64,000 nucleotides of DNA from Arenicola marina (Eukaryota > Annelida > Polychaeta > Arenicolidae). Location of the stretch: NCBI GenBank assembly GCA_964019135.1, contig OZ025253.1, positions 5,027,059 to 5,091,058 on the forward strand, in the 5' to 3' direction. The notes beneath the pieces were generated by a model. That model did not search any database. It was not told the origin of the DNA and saw only the letters and a list, made by a program, of their open reading frames with translations. How positions within the stretch are numbered: the stretch's first letter is position 1; every line of letters begins with the position of its first letter. The position numbers were made by a program, and so were the translations under genes. Below are positions 35,101 to 45,401 of this stretch, one piece after another.

Positions 35101-37535
35101 AAGGCCTCGCCAGGACTGGTTAGCTACGAGAGTTAACTCGGATAAGTGAGTTAGGAAGACCTCGCCAGGACCGGTTAGCTACGAAAGTGTAATTCGGAGA
35201 AGTGCGTTAGGAAGGCCTCACCAGGACCGGTTAGCTACGAAAGTTTAATTCATAGAAGTGCGTTAGGAAGGCCTCGACGGGACCGGTTAGCTACGAGAGT
35301 TAGCTCGAAGAAGTGAGTTAGGAAGGCCTTGCCAGGACTGGTTAGCTACGAGAGTTAACTCGGAGAAGTGAGTTAGGAAGGCCTCGACAGGACCGGTTAG
35401 CTACTAAAGTTTAATTCGGAGAAGTGCGTTAGGAAGGCCTCGCCAGGACCGGTTAGCTACGTTAGTTAGCTCGGAGAAGAGAGTTAGGAAGGCCTCGTCA
35501 GGACCGGTTAGCTACGAGTGTTAGCTGGAAGAAGTGAGTTAGGAAGGCGTCGCCAGGACCGGTTAGCTACGTAAGGTAACTCGGAGAAGAGAGTTAGGAA
35601 GGCCTCGTCAGGACCGGTTAGCTACGAAAGTTTAATTCGGAGAAGTGAGCTGGGAAGGCCTCGCCAGGACCGGTTAACTACGAAAGTGTAATGCGGAGAT
35701 GTGCGTTAGGAAGGCCTTGCCAGGACCGGTTAGCTACGAAAGTTTAATTCGGCGAAGTGTGTTAGGAAGGCCTCGCCGGGACCGGTTAGCTACGAGAGTT
35801 AACTCGGAGATGTGAGTTAGGAAGGCCTTGCCAGGACTGGTTAGCTAGGAAAGTGTAATGCGGAGATGTGCGTTAGGAAGGCCTTGCCAGGACCGGTTAG
35901 CTATGAGAGTAAATCGGAGAAGTGAGATAGGAAGGCCTTGCCAGGACCGGTTAGCTACGAGAGTTAACTCGGAGATGTGAGTTGGGAAGGCCTCGCCAGG
36001 ACCGGTTAGCTACGAGAGTTTAATTCGGCGAAGTGTGTTAGGGAGGCCTCGCCGGGACCGGTTAGCTACGAGAGTTAACTCGGAGATGTGAGTTGGGAAG
36101 GCCTCGCCAGGACCGGTTAGCTACGAGAGTTAACTCGGAGATGTGAGTTGGGAAGACCTCGCCAGGACTGGTTAGCTACGAGAGTAAATCGGAGAAGTGA
36201 GCTAGGAAGGCCTCGCCAGGACTGGTTAGCTAGGAAAGTGTAAGGCGGAGATGTGCGTTAGGAAGGCCTTGCCAGGACCGGTTAGCTACGAAAGTTTAAT
36301 TCGGCGAAGTGTGTTAGGAAGGCCTCGCCGGGACCGGTTAGCTACGAGAGTTAACTCGGAGATGTGAGTTAGGAAGGCCTTGCCAGGACTGGTTAGCTAG
36401 GAAAGTGTAATGCGGAGATGTGAGTTAGGAAGGCCTTGCCAGGACCGGTTAGCTACGAGAGTAAATCGGAGAAGTGAGCTAGGAAGGCCTCGCCAGGACT
36501 GGTTAGCTAGGAAAGTGTAAGGCGGAGATGTGCGTTAGGAAGGCCTTGCCAGGACCGGTTAGCTACGAAAGTTTAATTCGGCGAAGTGTGTTAGGAAGGC
36601 CTCGCCGGGACCGGTTAGCTACGAGAGTTAACTCGGAGATGTGAGTTAGGAAGGCCTCGCCAGGACCGGTTAGCTACGAGAGTTAACTCGGAGATGTGAG
36701 TTAGGAATGCCTTGCCAGGACCGGTTAGCTACGAGAGTTAACTCGGAGATGTGAGCTAGGAAGGCCTCGCCAGGACCGGTTAGCTACGAAAGTTTAATTC
36801 GGAGAAGTGCGTTAGGAAGGCCTCACCAGGACCCGTTAGCTACGAGAGTTAACTCGGAGATGTGAGCTAGGAAGGCCTCGCCAGGACCGGTTAGCTACGA
36901 AAGTTTAATTCGGAGAAGTGCGTTAGGAAGGCCTCACCAGGACCGGTTAGCTACGAGAGTTAACTCGGAGATGTGAGCTAGGAAGGCCTCGCCAGGACCG
37001 GTTAGCTACGAAAGTTTAATTCGGAGAAGTGAGTTAGGAAGGCCTCACCAGGACCGGTTAGCTACGAGAGTTAACTCGGAGAAGTGCGTTAGGAGGGCCT
37101 CGCCAGGAAAGGTTAGCTACGAGAATTAGCTCGGAGAAGTGAGTTAGGAAGGCTTCGCCAGGACCGGTTAGCTACGAGGGTAAATCGGAGAAGTGAGCTA
37201 GGAAGGCCTCGCCAGGACCGGTTAGCTACGAGAGTTTAATTCGGAGATGTGAGCTAGGAAGGCCTCGCCAGGACCGGTTAGCTAGGAGAGTTAGCTCGGA
37301 GAAGTGAGGTAGGAAGGCCTCGCCAGGACTGGTTAGCTACGAGAGTAAATCGGAGAAGTGAGCTAGGAAGGCCTCGCCAGGACCGGTTAGCTACGAGAGT
37401 TTAATTCGGAGATGTGAGCTAGGAAGGCCTCGCCAGGACCGGTTAGCTAGGAGAGTTAGCTCGGAGAAGTGAGGTAGGAAGGCCTCGCCGGGACCGGTTA
37501 GCTACGAGAGTTTACTCGGAGAAGTGATGTACCAA
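29200..37535. repeat. 8.3-kb minisatellite with a roughly 55-bp unit
   Basis: About 150 copies of a 54-56 bp unit containing GGACCGGTTAGCTACGA, then GTTAGCTCGAAGAAGTGAG and TTAGGAAGGCCTCGCCA. Variant units (AAAGTTTAATTCGG, GAGAGTTAACTCGG, TTAGTTAGCTCGG) recur in the same order, giving higher-order structure: blocks repeat at about 1.49 kb (29743 and 31235) and at about 1.6 kb (33796 and 35401). Stop codons occur in all frames, so it is non-coding. Confidence 0.95.
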
Positions 37536-37639
37536 ATCGGGAGGCGAGTGGCGTCCCACTGCATCTCCCTCACAGCGATCCACTTGCTGGAAATAAATTC
37601 AACTGGTGTATTAGGACGATTTTGTCCACACAAGGGCTA

Positions 37640-37890
37640 AAGTGGGTCATAAGAAACCTCCCGGGACGATGAAGGATGAAGGATGAATGGATGAAACGGA
37701 CCCCAGAATAGGTGCCCGAGTGCAGATTCTAACCCAGGACTTGTTAATCTCCGGTCTAGTGCGCTAACCACTACACCAGAGAGGTCCCCAGGAGCTATTG
37801 ATCTGCGGTCTAGTGCGCTAACCACCACACCAGGGAGGCCCCCAGGACCTATTGATCTGCGGTCTAGTGCGCTTACCACTACACCAGACA
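37640..37890 (-). mobile_element. tRNA-derived SINE with triplicated head
   Basis: On the minus strand the head reads CTGGTGTAGTGGTTAGCGC, which holds a perfect pol III A-box (TGGTGTAGTGG). About 35 bp on lies GGTTAGAATCT, close to the B-box consensus. The A-box segment is present three times at about 55-60 bp spacing (ending near 37887, 37828 and 37772). The tail has TTCATCC repeats. It is a different family from the SINE at 5650. Confidence 0.65.
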
Positions 37891-39890
37891 TATAAGTGGT
37901 GGGCCCGCCCTGAGTAGGCGACCTATAAGTCGTGGCACCGCCCTAAGTAGACGACCTATAAGTGGTGCCCCATATGCCCGCCCCTAGTAGACGACCTATA
38001 AGTGGTGGCCCCGCCCTAAGTAGACGACCTATAAGTGGTGGCCCCGCCCTAAGTAGACGACCTATAAGTGGTGGCCCCGCCCTAAGTAGACGACCTATAA
38101 GTGGTGCCCCATATGCCCGCCCCTAGTAGACGACCTATAAGTGGTGGCCCGCCCTAAGTAGACGACCTATAAGTGGTGGCCCCGCCCTAAGTAGACGACC
38201 TATAAGTGGTGGCCCCGCCCTAAGTAGACGACCTATAAGTGATGGCCCCGCCCTAAGTAGACGACATATAAGTGGTGGCCCCGCTCTAAGTAGACGACCT
38301 ATAATTGGTGGCCCCGCCCCAAGTAGACGACCTATAAGTGGTGGCCCCGCCCTAAGTAGACGACCTATAAGTGGTGCCCCCGCCCCAAATAGACGACCTA
38401 TAAGTGGTGGCCCTGCCCTAAGTAGACGACCTATAAGTGGTGGCCCCGCCCCAAGTAGACGACCTATAAGTGGTGGCCCCGCCCTAAGTAGACGACATAT
38501 AAGTGGAGGCCCTGCCCTAAGTAGACGACCTATAATTGGTGGCCCCGCCCCAAGTAGACGACCTATAAGTGGTGGCCCCGCCCTAAGTAGACGACCTATA
38601 AGTGTTGGCCCCGCACTAAGTAGACGACCTATAAGTGTTGGCCCCGCGCTAACTAGATGACCTATAATTGGTGGCCCCGCCCCAAGTAGACGACCTATAA
38701 GTGGTGGCCCCGCCCTAAGTAGACGACCTATAAGTGGTGGCCCCGCCCTAAGTAGACGACCTATAAGTGTTGGCCCCGCGCTAACTAGACGACCTATAAT
38801 TGGTGGCCCCGCCCCAAGTAGACGACCTATAAGTGGTGGCCCCGCCCCAAGTAGACGACCTATAAGTGGTGGCCCCGCTCTAAGTAGACGACCTATAAGT
38901 GTTGGCCCCGCGCTAACTAGACGACCTATAAGTGGTGGCCCCGCACTAAGTAGACGACCTATAAGTGTTGGCCCCGCGCTAACTAGACGACCTATAATTG
39001 GTGGCCCCGCCCCAAGTAGACGACCTATAAGTGGTGGCCCCGCCCTAAGTAGACGACCTATAAGTGGTGCCCCCGCCCCAAATAGACGACCTATAAGTGG
39101 TGGCCCCGCCCTAAGTAGACGACCTATAAGTGGTGGCCCCGCCCCAAGTAGACGACCTATAAGTGGTGGCCCCGCCCTAAGTAGACGACATATAAGTGGA
39201 GGCCCTGCCCTAAGTAGACGACCTATAATTGGTGGCCCCGCCCCAAGTAGACGACCTATAAGTGGTGGCCCCGCCCTAAGTAGACGACCTATAAGTGTTT
39301 GCCCCGCACTAAGTAGACGACATATAAGTGGTGGCCCCGCGCTAACTATACGACCTATAATTGGTGGCCCCGCCCCAAGTAGACGACCTATAAGTGGTGG
39401 CCCCGCCCTAAGTAGACGACCTATAAGTGTTGGCCCCGCCCTAAGTAGACGACATATAAGTGGTGGCCCCGCCCCAAGTAGACGACCTATAAGTGATGGC
39501 CCCGCCCTAAGTAGACGACCTATAAGTGGTGGCCCCGCCCCAAGTAGACGAACTATAAGTGGTGGCCCAGCCCCAAGTAGACGACATATAAGTGGTGGCC
39601 CCGCCCTAAGTAGACGACCTATAAGTGGTGGCCCCGCCCCAAGTAGACGACCTATAAGTGGTGGCCCCGCCCTAAGTGGACAACATATAAATGGTGGCCC
39701 CGCACTAAGTAGACGACCTATAAGTGGTGGCCCCACTCTAAGTAGACGACCTATAAGTGGTGGCCCCGCCCTAAATAGACCACCTATAAGTGGTGGCCCC
39801 GCCCTTAGGAAACCGTCTATAAGTGGTGCCCCCGTCTCGAGTAGACGACCAATAAATAGTGCCATCGCCCCAAGTAGACGACATATAAAT
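37891..39890. repeat. 33-bp minisatellite with a long minus-strand open frame
   Basis: About 60 copies of a 33-bp unit (GTAGACGACCTATAAGTGGT plus GGCCCCGCCCTAA). The minus strand is open from 39865 to 38135 (576 codons, repeat RLLRAGPPLIG) only because 33 is divisible by 3. There is no start context or flanking exon, so I do not call a gene. Confidence 0.95.
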
Positions 39891-40665
39891 GATCCCTCCG
39901 CCTCAATTAGACAATCTATAAATGGTGCCCCCGCCCCTATGGTAGACCGCCTATAAGTGGTCCCACTCCCCTATGATAGACCGCCTATAAGTGGTCCCCG
40001 GCCTCTATGGTATACCGCCTATAACTGGCCCCGCCCCTATCGTAGGCTGCCTATAAGTGGTCCCCCGCCCCTATCGTAGGCTGCCTATAAGTGGTCCCCC
40101 GCCCCTATGGTAGACCGCCTATAAGTGGTGGCCCCGCCCCTATGGTAGACCGCCTATAAGTGGCGCCACACTCTTATGGTAGACCGCCTATAAGTGGTCC
40201 CACACTCCTATGGTAGACCGCCTATAAGTGGTCCCCCGCCCCTATGGTAGACTGCCTATAAGTGGTCCCAGGGCCCCTATGGTAGACCGCCTAAAGGTGT
40301 TGCCCCGCCCATATGGTAGACCGCCTATAAGTGGTCCCCCGCCCCTATGGTAGACCGCTTATAAGTGGCCCCCTCCTTATGCTAGACCGTCTGTAAGCGA
40401 TTCCCCGCCCCTATGGTAGACCGCATATAAGTGGTCCCCCGCCCCTAGGGTAGGCCGCCTGTAATTCGTCCCAAGCCCCTATCGTAGACCGCCTATAAGT
40501 GGTCCCCTGCCCCTATGGTAGACTGCCTATATGTGGTCCCCCGCCCCTATGGTAGACCGCCTAAAGGTGCTCCCCCGCCCATATGGTAGACCGCCTATAA
40601 GTGGTCCCCTGCCTCTATGGTAGACCGCCTATAAATGGTCCCCCGCCCCTATGGTAGACCGCACC
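39891..40665. repeat. 34-bp array related to the 33-bp array
   Basis: About 22 copies of a unit with CTATGGTAGACCGCCTATAA and GTGGTCCCCCGCCC. It shares GTAGAC, CCTATAAGTGG and the GCCCC segment with the preceding array, so the two arose from one ancestor. Confidence 0.9.
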
Positions 40666-41011
40666 GGTATTATTTGTCAAGGAAAGATTTCATTCTCGGG
40701 CTTGGCGTCGTCTATCGTACGCCTGAAGACCACATCCCATGGAGCGATGTGCTCCATGGCGAGTCATGGGTAACAGGCAAGCTGGACGATTCAGATTGAA
40801 GGACGTTTGCAAACGTATGGACTCTGGACTTGATGACTTTGTTAATGATAATAACACAAAGAGGATATTATTTTCAGGCTACAGTATTGACGCTCAACTC
40901 GCACTAGCTGCTTCACGCCTCTTGCCAGTCCTTGACCCTGTGTGCAGCTGCTTGCAGCTGACAGGGTTACACGTAACTAATGATGTATGTGCCGTAATTA
41001 ACATCGACTAA
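40666..41011 (+). pseudogene. Possible remnant of a LINE ORF2 C-terminus
   Basis: Two adjacent short stretches in different frames, DVLHGESWVTGKL and then AGRFRLKDVCKRM, resemble the GEL-GKR and RFKDVCKRDL segments near the ORF2 C-terminus of some LINEs. The match is short and out of frame, so this is a weak call. Confidence 0.3.
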
Positions 41012-41422
41012 ACCATTCAAATATGTTCAACGTGTTTGATGAGTGCTGGGCAAGATTGATCGATTTTATTCAAATGTCATTTCAAAGCGACGCCAATACA
41101 TATCGATCACTATGGGCTATATAGATGGTGTAAACTAACCGGAACTTTATCATTTCGTCAGACAGCCGAGCAGCAAAACAGGCAGGTAGAGCGACAGGTA
41201 GCATTGAAATAGACACGTTGGTAAAGGAGGCAATGAGCGCCAAGCATAGGAGAGTAGTAGTTACGGCACTTCTCTGCGGAGCTGCTGTGGGCGCCATGAT
41301 GGCCTACCGATATCTCCCTGACAACGGCCATCATCGCCAAGTCCACCCTCGCGCGTGTTTTTTCAGCACGGGGAAATGGACGCACCGGACAAGGTGAGTG
41401 ATGCTATGGCGCGCTCGTTTAA
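41012..41422. other. No gene seen
   Basis: No supported coding region, RNA gene or repeat family. Confidence 0.4.
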
Positions 41423-41769
41423 CAGCAATATATTCCGTAATGTTTTGTATTACCAACCGCTTCCCAATGTCAAATAAGTATATGCTGTCTTAAATTTAAA
41501 TCCTGAAAGCCGGTGGGCTATCCGAAGTTGGTGGCCGGCTTCATATTCCTGCGCGCCAGTTCGCTGTTTGGTAATTTGTGTGTGATGTCGACCGCGGCTC
41601 GCTATCACGTCTGCGTGGGATAAAAAATAAACCGTGCAGTTTTATGTTGAAATTGTTGTTTTACAGACTCTTAGAAATATGAAACATATATGCATCATCA
41701 CTTTTAGTTACTTTTAGTCTTGATTCTAAAATGTAAAAAATCTAAGATGGCGCATGTAAGTATATTGCT
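41423..41769 (+). mobile_element. TTAA MITE, copy 3, uninterrupted
   Basis: Flanked by TTAA at 41419-41422 and 41770-41773. Termini are CAGCAATATA and TATATTGCT. It contains the intact CTTTTAGTCTTGATT site that is split by the nested element in copy 1, so it serves as the reference for the family. Confidence 0.8.
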
Positions 41770-41879
41770 TTAACAGCAAAGCAAACATGGTATTATTACC
41801 TTTTGACAAAAGAGTAACGAAATTTGGTTTCCTCAAGTACAGAAACGCGGAATGGCCCAATGACGTGCCTCCCTCCAAC

Positions 41880-42658
41880 AATCGTTTCAGGGTCTCCCTG
41901 AGGTAGTGGTGTCAGGGCCCCCCTGGTGTAGTGGTGTCAGGGCCTCCCTGGTGTAGTGGTGTCAGGGCCTCCCTGGTGTAGTGGTGTCAGGGCCTCCTTG
42001 GTGTAGTGGTGTCAGGGCCTCCCTGGTGTAGTGGTTTCAGGTCATCCCTGGTGTAGTGGTGTCAGGGCCTCCCTGGTGTAGTGGTGTCAGGGCCTCCTTG
42101 GTGTAGTGGTGTCAGGGCCTCCCTGGTGTAGTGGTGTCAGGGCCTCCCTGGTGTAGTGGTGGCAGGGCCTCCCTGGTGTAGTGGTGTCAGGTCCTCCCTG
42201 GTGTAGTGGTGTCAGGGCCTCCCTGGCGTAGTGGTGTCAGGGCCTCCCTGGTGTAGTGGTGTCGGGGCCTCCCTGGTGTAGTGGTGTCAGGTCATCCCTG
42301 GTGTAGTGGTGTCAGGGCCTCCCTGGTGTAGTGGTGTCAGGGCCTCCCTGGTGTAGTGGTGTCAGCGCATCCCTGGTGTAGTGGTGTCAGGGCCTCCCTG
42401 GTGTAGTGGTGTCAGGGCCTCCCTGGTGTAGTGGTGTTAGGGCCTCCCTGGTGTAGTGGTGTCAGGGCCTCCCTGGTGTAGTGGTGTCAGGGTCTCCCTG
42501 AGGTAGTGGTGTCAGGGTCTCCCTGGTGTAGTTGGGTCAGGGCCTTCCTGGTGTAGTGGTGTGAGGGTCTCCCTGGTGTAGTGGTGTCAGGGCCTCCCTG
42601 GTGTAGTGGTGTCAGGGCCTCCCTGGTGTAGTGGTGTCAGGGCCTCCCTGGTTTAGGT
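41880..42658. repeat. 25-bp minisatellite made of a pol III A-box-like motif
   Basis: About 31 copies of a 25-bp unit (GGCCTCCCTGGTGTAGTGGT plus GTCAG). Each unit contains TGGTGTAGTGG, which fits the A-box consensus TRGYNNANNNG exactly, and matches the head of the SINE at 37640-37890 on its minus strand. No B-box occurs in the unit. Confidence 0.95.
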
Positions 42659-44869
42659 TCTATGTAGGCGGTGCGCACCCCCCCCCCCTCCCGGCCTGTG
42701 TCGGTCGATCTGCGGCTCGTGTACACGTGTTGCTCGTGTAACTCGATGAGGACAGATAGACGTGTCAGAAATCATTCATAGTGACTTAATCACCGATAAT
42801 GCTAACAATCAAATGGAGCGATGTTTCATGGTCACCAATAAATGTCCTATTCGAAGAAACACTGACAAGTCATGAATCTTAATAAACGTCCAGATGGCAG
42901 ATTTAAGACTTACAGACGAGGCTCGAGGCAACCAAGTGGGCGCATTTCTTTGGGCCAGGTTCGGTATCCCGCCCGGGGCCCGCAATACGTGACGTGACAC
43001 GTTCCGAGTTTGCCGATAGGGATACGCCTATTCCAATGAAATGCACACACCGTTCACATCCGGTGCATGTTACGGCACTGGAACCAACCTTCTCTCATCA
43101 CATTTCAATCAGACGCCATCTCCTCCCGAATGTCCAGTGCTGTTTTGAACGGGGCTTTTGGCATACCGAATGGATGCGCGCGCACCCATACCCGGGCGAA
43201 AGAAGTGTCGGGCGGTGAACCGATGCGTAATGTGCGTATTCGGTCCACCGTAGGGATACACCCGGGTTGACAAAGAAATGCGCCTAGTATTTTACCCCTG
43301 AATGCCTTGGGTTGCCGTCTAACAGAAGCTCTGTAGCAACACACTAAGCAACACTCACCGCCAAATCTCGTATTTTTGAACTCCATAGATGTTATGTTCC
43401 TAGGTAGCACCGTTGATATCTTACGACAGTCCTCGATGTTTCACGACGTTTCCATCTTTTCCCACACAACAAATTTCGAATCGCCCGCCTCTCGCCGCTC
43501 GTCTGGGTCGAAGTTATAAACTGCTCGCGTCGCACGCAGTCAGAGCGAATGTTTGTCAACAATCACACGTGGACCGGCATCTCAACCAGATTCCGCAGCG
43601 TTAATTTTTTGGAGACAGCCAAAAAAGTGGGGGGCGAGGGCAGATGTCCCTACTGCCGCCTGCTTCTGACGGCCCTGCTGCCCCCGCGCCCCCCCCCCCC
43701 CACCCCAATATAATATGCTGAATGTTGGCATATGGGGAGGTATTGGATGGGATGGGTCTGCACGATAGTGAAGTCGCCACGCTCAAGCAACTTTTCTGCC
43801 ATCCGTAATGATTTCGTCTATTGCCGGTGTGTCCGAGAGAGATCTTGCTGCCTTCCCGTCGCCTGGCGTCAAACGGCACGTCTGGATGTTTGTATGTTGT
43901 GCTCTTCGTTTCTTTTTTGCGGAAATCCATTTGCAGTGGAAGTGGCTGATGTGCAGCAGCATTGCCTTCGTCCATACATTCTTAAGGGGACTCATGTTGT
44001 ACATGCCCGCCAGAGGCTGGGTGGTTATTTGGCATGCCACTTGAGGCATGACTCATGCAAGGTCTTCTCGTGCCAGTTTATGTTAGCAATGGAAAACTGG
44101 ATGAAACGTTTGTGTCGTGTTTTGAAGTACACATACGCAGTGTCCTTTTCTCAAACCTGTTTAAGGACACCATCGTACACTGTTGTGAGGTCGCCATGGA
44201 AGGTATCGGTGTTGATACGTTGGCTTAGTCTGTTCCTTACGGTCATATGGGTCATGCTGCCACTCGCGTTGTCTGTATCAAATGCTATCCCAACCGACAG
44301 TGGGGTTTCACACCACACATGCTGTGATGGAGTTGGTGTGACACAATCAGTCCCTCGACACTGCAATGCTATATCTAACAGTTATTATTGGCCAGAACAT
44401 TGAAAAAGATGTCTTATTAATGACTAGAAAGGAAAGGAATTGTGGTGTTTTAGGCCATTTTGGTGCACATAAGCGCCTAGCGGGATTATCACCAGAGTCG
44501 GAACTCTCGCCGTTTGGGTTTGATCTTAACAACTTGCGAACTCCCATCATGCGAAAGCCGCTCCTAATAGGCAAGAATTGCGGCGTGGTTTCTGGCATAT
44601 TCTCGCTTTCACATGCCTGAATTTAATGTCTTATTTGTTACCCATGTTTCAGTGCTTCAAAGGTAAGGTGGGGGGCCGGGAGTGTGGAAGCCTGGAGGTT
44701 TCACAGAACCATTTGGTGGCCACTGAACGCGGGAATGTTATCGATGTTTCTTGCGGCGCATGCGCTGTCGCTCGCCTGGTGATAGGATTTATTACACATC
44801 TTGAATTAATCACTGAACTGTCCGTCATGGAACAACTTGCATTTTAAGCCAGTACTCTTGATCTTCCCT
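42659..44869. other. Unassigned spacer
   Basis: Poly-C runs lie at about 42679-42687 and 43689-43701. Open frames exist on both strands near 43732-44403 (223 codons on the plus strand; shorter pieces on the minus strand), but I recognise no domain and see no supporting splice or start context. Nothing is called as a gene. Confidence 0.35.
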
Positions 44870-44980
44870 AACCCTTTTGAGCGTATAGGTTACATCCAAA
44901 AGGATGCGAAGGCTCACATCTACAAGGATGTAAACGGTTGCACCCAGAAGGGTGTAAAGGCTTGCATCTAAAAGGTGGGA
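44870..44980. repeat. Short degenerate tandem repeat
   Basis: Four imperfect copies of a unit of about 27 bp with ACATCTACAAGGATGTAAA and TGCATCTAAAAGG variants. Confidence 0.55.
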
Positions 44981-45230
44981 GGGGAATGATTTCCCACGTT
45001 CGTTCCGGACTATGCCTGAATTAGGTAAGCACGAAGCAGGGTTTGTCCCACAATAAGACAACTGCGTAGCAGAACAATTTTTATTTATTTTTCGTTCATT
45101 TCTTTTCGAAAAATTTACATCGAAATCAACTCCATTTTTAACAATTATGGTAACCATGCTAATGACAAAAAGGGTTAACCGGATTATTCTGTGACTTGAC
45201 AAAACGGCGACATATCTGTGACGTCATCAC

Positions 45231-45401
45231 TCAGGTGCGCTCGCTAGCCGGAATCAAGCCGTCGATCCACGTGTGGTACCTGGTGACCCTGGCGTAGACT
45301 CCGGGTAAACCGGACGCGCATCCGTACCCCCCGGACACAGCGCCCACTAGGTGGAACTTGTCGTCCCGATCCTGGATCACCAGGGGTCCGCCGGAGTCTC
45401 C
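45231..45401 (-). CDS. Protease exon: catalytic Ser and C-terminus
   Basis: 171 nt including TGA. It encodes [10 protein letters not shown] (Ser195), then [20 protein letters not shown] and [14 protein letters not shown], ending ASERT. Trp215 of the usual SWG reads Gly, and Cys201 reads Ile, matching the loss of Cys136 in the earlier exon. The acceptor GATCCAG lies about 30 bp from a SINE insertion. Confidence 0.9.
   Translation of the reverse strand, partial: GDSGGPLVIQDRDDKFHLVGAVSGGYGCASGLPGVYARVTRYHTWIDGLIPASERT

Noticed and set aside
29200-37535. CRISPR-like array
   Set aside because: Units are contiguous without unique spacers, and the window is clearly eukaryotic.
38135-39865. 576-codon open frame with an 11-residue repeat
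   Set aside because: Same reason: a 33-bp unit keeps the frame open by arithmetic. No exon context.
43732-44403. 223-codon plus-strand frame and facing minus-strand frames
   Set aside because: No recognisable domain, no splice or start support, and the composition does not look like protein of either strand.
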